From NCBI GenBank assembly GCA_000436695.1, contig HF992640.1, forward strand, positions 1 to 9,973: 9,973 nt of DNA, written 5' to 3'. The notes beneath the pieces were generated by a model. The model made no database searches, was not told where the DNA came from, and was given only the letters and a program-made list of their open reading frames with translations. A program made the position numbers and the translations under genes. Below are positions 1-5,124 of this stretch, in pieces. Numbering within the stretch: position 1 is the first letter of the stretch; each line of letters starts with the position of its first letter. This DNA is from Prevotella sp. CAG:1185 (GTDB lineage: Bacteria; Bacteroidota; Bacteroidia; Bacteroidales; Bacteroidaceae).

Positions 1-2
1 TG

Positions 3-221
3 CGTTTTATCATCACTTGTTTGCTGACGGCTGCTTTGGGGGTTCTATTTCATTGCGCCCGGCACTCTTTCGCCGTGAATATTCTTAACAATGGTGCTAA
101 CATCAAAACCGTTGCAAGTTTATTAGGACACAGCGGATTAAAGCATACAGAAAAGTACACACGTGCCATTGACAGCCTCAAACAGGATGCAATCAATAGT
201 TTACCCGAATTAAAATTTTGA
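3..221 (+). CDS. Tyrosine recombinase/integrase, C-terminal fragment (5' end outside window)
   Basis: This is the last part of a tyrosine recombinase, the enzyme that would insert and excise the surrounding element. The frame is open from base 3, so the gene starts before the window. Visible catalytic parts are the H-x-x-R box (His codon at 51, Arg at 60, followed by HSFA), the LLGHS box (His codon at 129) and the nucleophile Tyr in the KYTR stretch (codon 156). The ending resembles Bacteroides transposon and prophage integrases. The residues just before the H-x-x-R box are more hydrophobic and the spacing shorter than I expect for this family, so a small rearrangement or frameshift near the window edge cannot be excluded. 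The next gene starts 4 bases after the stop, which suggests co-transcription. The substrate is probably an att site in the tRNA-Leu gene at 5030-5111, inferred from position only. Confidence 0.88.
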   Translation, partial: RFIITCLLTAALGVLFHCARHSFAVNILNNGANIKTVASLLGHSGLKHTEKYTRAIDSLKQDAINSLPELKF

Positions 222-225
222 AGCG

Positions 226-792
226 ATGAGAGAGGAAAATACAGAGCGAAGCCAAAACGAGGCGAAGCTATTACAGGTCAATAAAGCATACTTTGCGTTG
301 CGTTACTCTTTGATAAAGCAAATGAACGACATTACAAATGTTGTGAATGGTGATGCAGATAAGAAGTTATTGGCAAGCCTGAAACGAACTTTGAAAGGAT
401 TAAAGGCAAGATTTGAAAGAACGGGGGTAAAAATTGACGCTGATGCTTGCGCAAAAATCCTATTGGAAGAAGAATTGCCTAAGATACAAGAGCAGCCATT
501 GCGATATTGCCGTTACTATAACGGCGAAAGCGAGTGCCCGTTTGATGAAACAGATAACACCATACGTTTGTTTTGGGATTATGAACGCAGATGTATTGAT
601 TTCGCCCGGTCAGACAGACGCTATTTAGAAAATGAACTAATTGCATACATACATTACGGCTTGATGGACTTTTCGGCAGGAGATGGCACGCCAATTTCAT
701 TTAAGGTGATACTTTTCAATAGGTTTTGTCATTGGAATATGGCAGATGTTGATGAGTTTAAAAAATGGTATTTGAAATGTTATATAAAATAA
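226..792 (+). CDS. Conserved-looking hypothetical protein next to integrase
   Basis: I do not recognise the function of this 188-residue protein. The N-terminal half is charged and likely helical, with basic stretches around residues 45-65. The C-terminal half has a distinct aromatic-rich block beginning RYCRYYNGE (about residue 92), then a block of Trp, Tyr and Arg residues around DNTIRLFWDYERR (about 111-123) and an FNRFCHW stretch near 165-171. It has no signal peptide and no obvious membrane segment, so it is probably cytoplasmic. The ATG at 226 lies four bases after the integrase stop, so translation is probably coupled to the integrase. Proteins with similar blocks occur, from memory, in Bacteroides mobile elements. 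A role in integration, excision or element maintenance is guesswork from position. Confidence 0.75.
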   Translation: MREENTERSQNEAKLLQVNKAYFALRYSLIKQMNDITNVVNGDADKKLLASLKRTLKGLKARFERTGVKIDADACAKILLEEELPKIQEQPLRYCRYYNGESECPFDETDNTIRLFWDYERRCIDFARSDRRYLENELIAYIHYGLMDFSAGDGTPISFKVILFNRFCHWNMADVDEFKKWYLKCYIK

Positions 793-813
793 CTTCACAA
801 AAGTTACACAACG

Positions 814-1485
814 ATGGAAAAAGAGGAATTTATAATGTGTTTTGATGAAGTCAATGAGACTATAAAGAAAATCGAGTATTTTTACTATACTATTCCAAAA
901 ACCGAAAAAATACCACATGATATTATAACTTATATTGACACTTTACATGAAAATGGGAAACGTATTGCAGCACACATTAAAGCGACAAAAGAAATACAAT
1001 GGCTTGAAAAATTAAAATCGTCAGGCTTATTATATTTGGCCGTATTAAATAAACGTGTTGACAAAAGGACAGCTGTGGAAATATTAAATTATTGCAACGT
1101 TATTTCCAACTTGAAAGATTGGGCAAAAAATGAGCAGCCTCAACCGATACAAAATAAAGCTGGAAGACCACGGAAAAAAGTCATACCATTTCCAGACTTA
1201 ATTAAGAGTAATATTTGTTCCAAGAAAAATGAAATATACAATGGCATTAAAGCACTATTTAGCGAAGCCTTAAACGATAAGGGTAAAACATACGCTTATA
1301 TTGTTATTTGTGTTGCCGTAGATTTGCATTTAATATCAAAACCAACAATAGAAGCAATAGAAAATGAATTTAATACACATATAAGCCGTGCTTCATTTTA
1401 CAACATGATGAATAAAGATAAAATGAGTTATGCACAACAAGAGTACTATAAAGAAATAAAACCAAGACTTGAAATATTAGCATAA
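814..1485 (+). CDS. Hypothetical protein with AT-hook-like motif
   Basis: This 223-residue protein is not assigned to a family. The first 100 residues are charged and helical. A linker rich in Gln and Pro then leads to an AGRPRKK sequence (residues 116-122) that matches the core of an AT-hook minor-groove-binding motif. The remaining 100 residues form an apparently helical domain ending in a basic, Tyr-rich tail. The layout of the C-terminal part loosely recalls the helical regulators of Bacteroides conjugative elements (RteC type), but the resemblance is too weak to name. It starts 21 bases after the previous stop and ends just before a strong terminator at 1498-1535, so it closes the integrase transcription unit. 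DNA binding is inferred from the AT-hook-like sequence alone. Codons are strongly AT-biased. Confidence 0.72.
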   Translation: MEKEEFIMCFDEVNETIKKIEYFYYTIPKTEKIPHDIITYIDTLHENGKRIAAHIKATKEIQWLEKLKSSGLLYLAVLNKRVDKRTAVEILNYCNVISNLKDWAKNEQPQPIQNKAGRPRKKVIPFPDLIKSNICSKKNEIYNGIKALFSEALNDKGKTYAYIVICVAVDLHLISKPTIEAIENEFNTHISRASFYNMMNKDKMSYAQQEYYKEIKPRLEILA

Positions 1486-1497
1486 AAACATCTGAAA

Positions 1498-1535
1498 TAG
1501 AATAAATAGGACAGTCCTATTTATTCTATTTTTTT
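1498..1535 (+). terminator. Strong intrinsic terminator after the integrase unit
   Basis: Perfect 14-bp inverted repeat (arms 1498-1511 and 1515-1528, loop CAG) followed at once by a run of seven T on the + strand. It separates the integrase/226/814 unit from the excisionase unit that starts downstream. The stem is AT-rich apart from one GG/CC pair near the loop. Confidence 0.88.
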
Positions 1536-1542
1536 CTTTCGC

Positions 1543-1618
1543 TGCCCCTTTGTTTTTACTATACCTTTGCGCTTGTTATCGATAATACAGATAAGGGGCA
1601 AAGGCTAATACACGTGTA
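1543..1618 (+). promoter_or_regulatory. Promoter and operator-like region of the excisionase operon
   Basis: A Bacteroidetes -7 element, TACCTTTG (1562-1569), fits TAnnTTTG exactly. No good TTTG -33 box lies at the expected distance, so the promoter may need an activator. Around it are an 8-bp inverted repeat (TGCCCCTT at 1543-1550 and AAGGGGCA at 1593-1600) and two perfect 10-bp palindromes, TTATCGATAA (1576-1585) and TACACGTGTA (1609-1618), whose centres are 33 bp apart. These would lie at or just after the transcription start, where a repressor could act. The candidate binding proteins are the two helix-turn-helix proteins encoded immediately downstream. Confidence 0.55.
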
Positions 1619-1653
1619 ACCAAGCCTATTTGTCAAACACTAAAATTTATTAT

Positions 1654-1947
1654 ATGAACAAAGGAGACTTAGAACAGATAGCAAATTTAGTTGCTGATAA
1701 GACATTGTTTTGCACAAAAGAAATGCTAACAATAGATGAGGCCGCACGCTATATGGGTATAAGTAAAAGTTGCTTATACAAGCTGACGATGAAACGGGAA
1801 ATACCATATTACAAACCTATGGGGCGTATATGTTATTTCAAACGCACTGAATTAGAACAATGCCTACAAAACAACCGTATCAGCACAGACGAAGAAATAA
1901 CAGAACGTGCCAATAACTTTTGTTTAAGGAAAGGAGGGAATATATGA
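1654..1947 (+). CDS. Excisionase-family helix-turn-helix DNA-binding protein
   Basis: A 97-residue protein of the MerR-like/Xis HTH_17 family. The winged HTH is seen as LTIDEAARYMGISKSCLYKL (residues 25-44) followed by the wing IPYYKPMGRICYFKR (residues 50-64), the hallmark of Bacteroides excisionases. In this family such proteins bind the att region as a recombination directionality factor, and some also regulate element genes. I chose the ATG at 1654 rather than a TTG 24 bases upstream, because the extra residues are not conserved in the family and ATG follows an A/T-rich leader typical of this phylum. It is the first gene of the second transcription unit, and its stop overlaps the next start. 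Confidence is high for the DNA-binding family and moderate for the excision role. Confidence 0.85.
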   Translation: MNKGDLEQIANLVADKTLFCTKEMLTIDEAARYMGISKSCLYKLTMKREIPYYKPMGRICYFKRTELEQCLQNNRISTDEEITERANNFCLRKGGNI

Positions 1948-2174
1948 CAGAATTAAATCCGTTCAAAGATAACGACCCGGCAATTATCCAAAGATTGGTA
2001 TTTAATCTTTTAAATAAAGGGGGTAAATATTCATCAGCGGACATATCCATAAAATTGCATATCAGCGACCCCCGAGGACATATAGCCAAGTTAAGGCAAA
2101 AAGGAGTACCAATATTAGATGAATGGTGCGTGTCAGAATTAGGTAACAGATACAAACGATACTTTATATTATAG
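1944..2174 (+). CDS. Small winged helix-turn-helix protein
   Basis: A 76-residue protein that looks like a lone HTH domain (HTH_39-like, from memory). Residues 28-52 (KYSSADISIKLHISDPRGHI, then an AKLRQKG turn) fit a helix-turn-helix, followed by GVPILDEW as the start of a wing. Short proteins like this occur in Bacteroides prophages and integrative elements as regulators. The ATG at 1944 overlaps the excisionase stop (ATGA), and a purine-rich AGGAAAGGAGGG sequence just upstream is a good ribosome-binding site for this phylum. An upstream TTG at 1920 is therefore unlikely to be the start. It could be the repressor of the palindromes at 1576-1618, but that is inference. Confidence 0.78.
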   Translation: MTELNPFKDNDPAIIQRLVFNLLNKGGKYSSADISIKLHISDPRGHIAKLRQKGVPILDEWCVSELGNRYKRYFIL

Positions 2175-2177
2175 AAT

Positions 2178-2435
2178 ATGCCACGATTAAGTAATAAAAA
2201 AGAAATTAAAGAAAAAGCAGACAGCCTTAAAGACATTATAAATATGGCTGTTGAGTTGCAATTACGTTTGCACGAACTTTCAAAGCATCTTTTCCCTGAT
2301 GGGGACTTCAACAAGGAGTTTTTCGATGCAGACGAAAGACTGCAAGAAGTTATAAACAATGATTTGTGTCCTATGGTCGGTGCTATCGTAATAGATGAAG
2401 CGTATGAAATTATGAAGAATAGATATGAAAACTGA
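2178..2435 (+). CDS. Small hypothetical protein in the replication operon
   Basis: An 85-residue protein without a recognised family. It has a Lys/Glu-rich helical N-terminus, a central stretch with LFPDGDFNKEFFDADERL (residues 38-55), and a more hydrophobic C-terminus (PMVGAIVIDEAYEIM). It has no signal peptide, and the hydrophobic patch is too short and too interrupted for a membrane segment. It starts three bases after the winged-helix gene and overlaps the start of the replication-protein gene by 11 bases, so it is tightly translationally coupled to both. A helper in replication or regulation is likely on position only. Confidence 0.65.
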   Translation: MPRLSNKKEIKEKADSLKDIINMAVELQLRLHELSKHLFPDGDFNKEFFDADERLQEVINNDLCPMVGAIVIDEAYEIMKNRYEN

Positions 2436-3060
2436 CAATGAAAAGGCGCAACGTGAATATTTCCCGTTTTACCTTTCGTTCAAACAAGGTATTGACAATT
2501 TACCCGTACAGGATAGATTAGAAATATATGACGCAATAACTGATTATGCTTTTTTCAAGAAAGAGCCTGAACACTTCAAAAATCAATTTTTAGAAGCTGT
2601 TTGGCAATTTATACTCCCTGTATTAAAAAAATCATGGTCGAAAGTTGAAAATGGCAGAAAAGGAGGCGGAAAGTTAGGCAATCAAAATGCGAGGAAACGA
2701 GCTAAAAACGAGCTAAAACGAGCTAAAAACGAGCAAACGTTAAGCTATAATGATAATGATAATGAAAAAGATAATGATAATTATAATGAAAGAGAAAGGA
2801 TTAATAATGCACACATAATAAAGCCCACCATACAAGAAATTAAAGAATATATTGAAAAAAATTCTTTAAATATAGACGCCGAAAAGTTTTATACTTATAA
2901 TGAGTCTGTGGGTTGGATGCGTGGGAAGACAAAAATAATAAATTGGAAAGCTGCCCTCATATATTGGGCAAAGACGGAACGCAACAACGATACAGCCTCA
3001 ACGGCAAACAATATTGATGAAAACAAAGTACCCCCAAATGATTATGGGGAACGATTTTAA
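2425..3060 (+). CDS. Phage-type replication initiation/replisome organizer protein (DUF6291-like)
   Basis: A 211-residue protein in two parts. Residues 12-90 match my recollection of the DUF6291 pattern: YFPFYLSFKQGIDNLP, then RLEIYDAITDYAF, EAVWQFILPVLKK and NGRKGGGKLGNQNARK. Residues 130-185 (PTIQEIKEYI, NIDAEKFYTYNESVGW, INWKAALIYWAK) form the C-terminal module seen in phage replisome organizers of the DnaD/O-protein kind, which load the host helicase at the origin. The linker (residues 91-125) is low-complexity: RAKNE repeated, then Asn/Asp-rich. Its DNA is a run of 11-bp-spaced direct repeats followed by a very AT-rich tract, as in phage initiators that carry their own origin. The start overlaps the previous gene by 11 bases. 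The family call is from memory, and the replication role is a strong inference. Confidence 0.75.
   Translation: MKTDNEKAQREYFPFYLSFKQGIDNLPVQDRLEIYDAITDYAFFKKEPEHFKNQFLEAVWQFILPVLKKSWSKVENGRKGGGKLGNQNARKRAKNELKRAKNEQTLSYNDNDNEKDNDNYNERERINNAHIIKPTIQEIKEYIEKNSLNIDAEKFYTYNESVGWMRGKTKIINWKAALIYWAKTERNNDTASTANNIDENKVPPNDYGERF
2697..2781 (+). repeat. Iteron-like direct repeats plus AT-rich tract (candidate origin)
   Basis: Four head-to-tail copies of ACGAGCTAAAA or a close variant start at 2697, 2708, 2718 and 2729 (spacing 11, 10 and 11 bp), followed by four GATAAT units at 2752, 2758, 2770 and 2776 in nearly pure A/T DNA. The arrangement sits inside the replication-protein gene, in its unstructured linker. 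That is where lambda-type phages keep initiator-binding iterons and the DNA-unwinding element. Function is inferred from arrangement. Confidence 0.55.
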
Positions 3061-3076
3061 CTAAAAAATTAAAAAT

Positions 3077-3265
3077 ATGACTATTGTACAGAAAATCGAG
3101 AACCTTAGAAAGGACATAATGGCATTAGAAACAGAATTAACAAAAAAACGTGGTGAACTTGAAATTGCACTTAAAGACCACATGGAGGGTGATGGCAAAT
3201 CTAATCCCGAAGAACAAATGTCGGAACAGCTATTATCCAAATATGGAACAGAAAAATTAGCATAA
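3077..3265 (+). CDS. Small coiled-coil protein
   Basis: A 62-residue protein whose first 35 residues (IENLRKDIMALETELTKKRG and onward) follow a heptad pattern, so a short coiled coil is likely. The rest is charged and probably disordered. It has no recognised family, signal peptide or catalytic motif. It lies 16 bases after the replication gene and 11 bases before the next, in the same operon, with an ATG after an A-rich leader. It could be an oligomerising accessory factor for a neighbour. Small coiled-coil proteins of this sort are common in phage early operons, but nothing specific can be said. Confidence 0.62.
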   Translation: MTIVQKIENLRKDIMALETELTKKRGELEIALKDHMEGDGKSNPEEQMSEQLLSKYGTEKLA

Positions 3266-3276
3266 TATACACAGAT

Positions 3277-3942
3277 ATGGAACAAATATTAGTATATAAA
3301 GACCCAGCTTTTGACAAGGAAGAAAAAAAGTATAAATGGGTACAACAGGAATTGCAAAATTTGGTAAATGGATTAAAGCGTATTGGCATAACGCCAACCG
3401 ATGAGAATATAAAAAAACTTCTTAAAGGGGAAAGCCTTGTTTCGGAAATGGCGGAAAACATGATTAATGCCGGATTCTCCCAATTACCACGCAAGGCAAA
3501 AAATTATCTTGCCAATCTGTTTAAGGAAGAACAGAATGAGGACTATAATAAGGAGGTCGGCAAATTGGCTGCAAAATTGGCAGCATTTAAGGCAAGTGGA
3601 ACAAGTACTATTAACTTTGATTATTTTCACGTTGACAATGGGGCTGTTATTATTTCGCCTGAATACATTGACGATTTAAAGCGGATGTATTGTATTTATA
3701 TAGACACAGACGCAAGATTAAACGTTTATACAAAGTGGAAGAATTTTGAAAAAGCCAAAAATGAATTTGATGAAGCCGTTAAAAAAGCACCTAAAAAAGT
3801 ACCAACACAAATTGAGCAAATAGCAGGTGTTGACGGACAATATTTAAAAGCTGTAGCCACTTCGGGGCAATTTGCACTCTCAAAGATTTTATTCGATGGG
3901 GAATTATGCTTGAATGGTAAAAACTTTGAATATATAAATTAA
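3277..3942 (+). CDS. Hypothetical protein, 221 residues
   Basis: Not recognised. The N-terminal third is helical and charged (KYKWVQQELQNLVNGLKRIG near residues 18-37). The middle has an Ala/Lys-rich helix (EVGKLAAKLAAFKASG, about residues 93-108) followed by a beta-rich stretch (STINFDYFHVDNGAVIISPE). The last third has a Lys-rich segment, KKAPKKVPTQ, then a Gly-containing C-terminal region. It has no signal peptide or membrane helix. The protein is highly basic and acidic in alternation, as is usual for phage-type cytoplasmic proteins. It follows the coiled-coil gene by 11 bases and precedes the TerS-like gene by 27 bases. Possible roles include interference with a helper phage or DNA processing, but no motif supports a choice. 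Confidence 0.68.
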   Translation: MEQILVYKDPAFDKEEKKYKWVQQELQNLVNGLKRIGITPTDENIKKLLKGESLVSEMAENMINAGFSQLPRKAKNYLANLFKEEQNEDYNKEVGKLAAKLAAFKASGTSTINFDYFHVDNGAVIISPEYIDDLKRMYCIYIDTDARLNVYTKWKNFEKAKNEFDEAVKKAPKKVPTQIEQIAGVDGQYLKAVATSGQFALSKILFDGELCLNGKNFEYIN

Positions 3943-3948
3943 ATAACG

Positions 3949-3970
3949 AAACGGCATTAAAACGGCATTA
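3949..3970 (+). repeat. Perfect 11-bp tandem repeat at the start of the TerS-like gene
   Basis: AAACGGCATTA occurs twice in perfect tandem (3949-3959 and 3960-3970), the second copy ending on the A of the next start codon. It fills most of the gap between two genes, where a ribosome-binding site would normally be. It could be an operator or a translational-control site, or a chance duplication. Confidence 0.7.
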
Positions 3971-4446
3971 TGACGAAAGGGATAAAAGGGTTTCAAAGGG
4001 GGAATAAAGCAGGGTTGAAAACTCGCTTTACCCCTTTCAGACAACCTGAAAGACGAGGACGCAAAAAATCGTTATATCAGACAGCAAAAATTTTATACGG
4101 AAATGAGTTTGACAAAGAAGACTTCAAAAAGGCTGTTGATATTATAATCAATATGTCTGTTTCCGATTTAGAGCAAATCTTAACTAAGGTGGATAATCCG
4201 ACATCAACAATACCTGTATGGGTAACTATAATCATAAAAGCCCTTTTAGATGATTGCAAAAGAGGAAAGACAAAAACATTATTTTATTTACTTGACTTTA
4301 TTTATGGAAAAGATAATAAAACCTTAACGGCAAATATCAGTATCAAAAAACGATATGAGCACACATTAAATAGTAAAGAACAAGAGATGCTCTCAAGCAT
4401 TGAAAAGAAAATAAACGTAAAAAGTGTGTTTATCGAACACATATAG
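3970..4446 (+). CDS. Small-terminase-like / DUF5681-like protein
   Basis: A 158-residue protein. The N-terminus (GFQRGNKAGLKTRF, residues 7-20, then RRGRKKS at 28-34) resembles the Gly/Lys-rich opening of DUF5681-type proteins, which often sit in front of phage terminases. The rest is helical. The end of its core (IIIKALLDDCKRGKTKTLFY then LLDFIYGKD) matches the pattern of small terminase subunits, where a helix precedes a G-x-x-x-x-LxxLxxRxYGK-type motif. In phages such proteins recognise the packaging site, and in satellites they redirect packaging. No large terminase gene follows, unlike in a complete phage. The family call comes from pattern memory and needs a profile search; an alternative is a generic HTH regulator. 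It is the last gene of the operon. Confidence 0.5.
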   Translation: MTKGIKGFQRGNKAGLKTRFTPFRQPERRGRKKSLYQTAKILYGNEFDKEDFKKAVDIIINMSVSDLEQILTKVDNPTSTIPVWVTIIIKALLDDCKRGKTKTLFYLLDFIYGKDNKTLTANISIKKRYEHTLNSKEQEMLSSIEKKINVKSVFIEHI

Positions 4447-4478
4447 CTGATAATCAATGACATACATACGATAAAAAG

Positions 4479-4509
4479 TTTGTAGAATACAAGAAATTTA
4501 TTATTTTTG
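4479..4509 (+). promoter_or_regulatory. Near-consensus Bacteroidetes promoter
   Basis: TTTG at 4479-4482, a 19-bp spacer and TATTTTTG at 4502-4509 match the Bacteroidetes sigma factor consensus. The start codon at 4534 follows 24 bases after the -7 element, so the leader is short. This gives the last element gene its own transcription, independent of the long operon. Confidence 0.82.
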
Positions 4510-4533
4510 CAATAACAAAAATACTTATAAATT

Positions 4534-4821
4534 ATGAACGAGCAACAATTTAAGCAACGTGCCGGGTCGTTATCCTCTTACGAGAATGAGCCGGAAAACT
4601 ACGTAAAAGCAAGAAAAGATTTAGAGCAGCTTATGATAAAGGCAAATAAAATAAACTCTGAATTTGAAAAATTAGCAGAATTGCCAATTATTGCCGAACA
4701 ATTTGACGTGCGTATAATAAAAGCAAGCCGTAATCTTAATAAACTCATATCCTTGTTAGGGGAAATGTACGGCTTTTGCCTGATTGATGACGTTTTACAA
4801 AATAGATTGAAAACAGAATAG
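4534..4821 (+). CDS. Small hypothetical cargo protein with its own promoter
   Basis: A 95-residue protein, unrecognised and probably all helical. It is rich in Glu/Lys and has amphipathic stretches (EQLMIKANKINSEFEKLAEL near residues 31-50, and an AEQFDVRIIKASRNLNKLISLL region near 54-75), with a Gly-rich turn before a hydrophobic end. It has no signal peptide. The gene sits at the element edge with a near-consensus promoter, separate from the preceding operon, and is followed only by non-coding DNA up to the tRNA. Position at the attachment end with independent expression is typical of cargo (lysogenic-conversion or defence/superinfection genes) in compact elements. The actual function cannot be read from the sequence. 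Confidence 0.72.
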   Translation: MNEQQFKQRAGSLSSYENEPENYVKARKDLEQLMIKANKINSEFEKLAELPIIAEQFDVRIIKASRNLNKLISLLGEMYGFCLIDDVLQNRLKTE

Positions 4822-4839
4822 CAAGTAATAAAATTATTG

Positions 4840-4847
4840 TATTTTTG
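4840..4847 (+). promoter_or_regulatory. Possible -7 box for a short transcript
   Basis: TATTTTTG followed by CACC fits TAnnTTTG, and the region starts just after the 4534 gene. No TTTG/TTG lies at the usual distance upstream, so the promoter is uncertain. If active it would make a short RNA ending at the hairpin 4883-4914. Confidence 0.3.
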
Positions 4848-4882
4848 CACCGGCTAAACATAGCCAACTATTTTTCTTTTGT

Positions 4883-4920
4883 GTGGTATGGGTGTAGTGA
4901 TACACTTATACCACTTTATT
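4883..4920 (+). terminator. Long hairpin, probable terminator for the element's last gene
   Basis: Arms GTGGTAT (4883-4889) and ATACCAC (4908-4914) enclose two G-T wobble pairs and a second stem GTGTA/TACAC with a GTGA loop, giving about 14 bp in total. A TTTATTTAT tract follows on the + strand, so it most likely terminates transcription of 4534-4821. The minus strand lacks a T run after the stem. It could also act as a protein-binding palindrome near the attachment site. Confidence 0.6.
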
Positions 4921-4949
4921 TATATATCTGATGTTCCTTTTATGTTATA

Positions 4950-4968
4950 TAGTACACTTTTAGTACAC
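4950..4968. repeat. Two TAGTACAC direct repeats spaced 11 bp
   Basis: TAGTACAC at 4950-4957 and 4961-4968 repeat with an 11-bp period, about one helical turn, about 60 bp inside the presumed element end. Integrase arm-type or excisionase sites commonly look like this. Function is inferred from location only. Confidence 0.45.
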
Positions 4969-4970
4969 CT

Positions 4971-5016
4971 TATAAAAGAAAAAGTCCTTGTAAATGTTTG
5001 ATTTACAAGGACTTTT
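4971..5016 (-). terminator. tRNA-Leu terminator
   Basis: Perfect 16-bp inverted repeat (arms 4980-4995 and 5001-5016, loop of 5 bases). On the minus strand it ends in TTTT and is followed by TCTTTTATA, so it terminates the tRNA transcript. It lies 13 bases beyond the tRNA 3' end, possibly on element DNA. Confidence 0.88.
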
Positions 5017-5029
5017 GGAAATACAACCG

Positions 5030-5111
5030 TACCCAGAGCCGGGGTCGAACCGGCACGGGTTGCCCCACTGGTGTTTGAGACCAGCGCGTCTACCGATTCC
5101 GCCATCTGGGC
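5030..5111 (-). tRNA. tRNA-Leu (anticodon CAA)
   Basis: The minus strand folds as an 82-nt class II tRNA: acceptor arms GCCCAGA and TCTGGGT, discriminator A at 5030, D-arm with GGTAGACGC, anticodon stem CTGGT/ACCAG with loop CTCAAAC, a variable arm with stem GGG/CCC, and T-arm GCCGG-TTCGACC-CCGGC. Anticodon CAA reads the leucine codon UUG. The discriminator A and long variable arm are leucine identity features. CCA is not encoded (ACGG follows). The element genes lie on the 3' side, where tyrosine recombinases usually use the tRNA end as attB, so this is the probable insertion target. The first acceptor pair is a G-U wobble. Confidence 0.96.
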
Positions 5112-5124
5112 TTCTTTTCGGCTG

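Noticed and set aside
2752..2781. GATAAT repeats considered as a CRISPR or microsatellite
   Set aside because: Units are too short and have no spacers. They lie in frame in an Asn/Asp-rich linker and are better read as part of a possible origin tract.
2178..3060. The overlapping 2178 and 2425 genes as a toxin-antitoxin pair
   Set aside because: The second gene has replication-protein modules, and neither shows a toxin or antitoxin motif; the overlap is ordinary operon packing.
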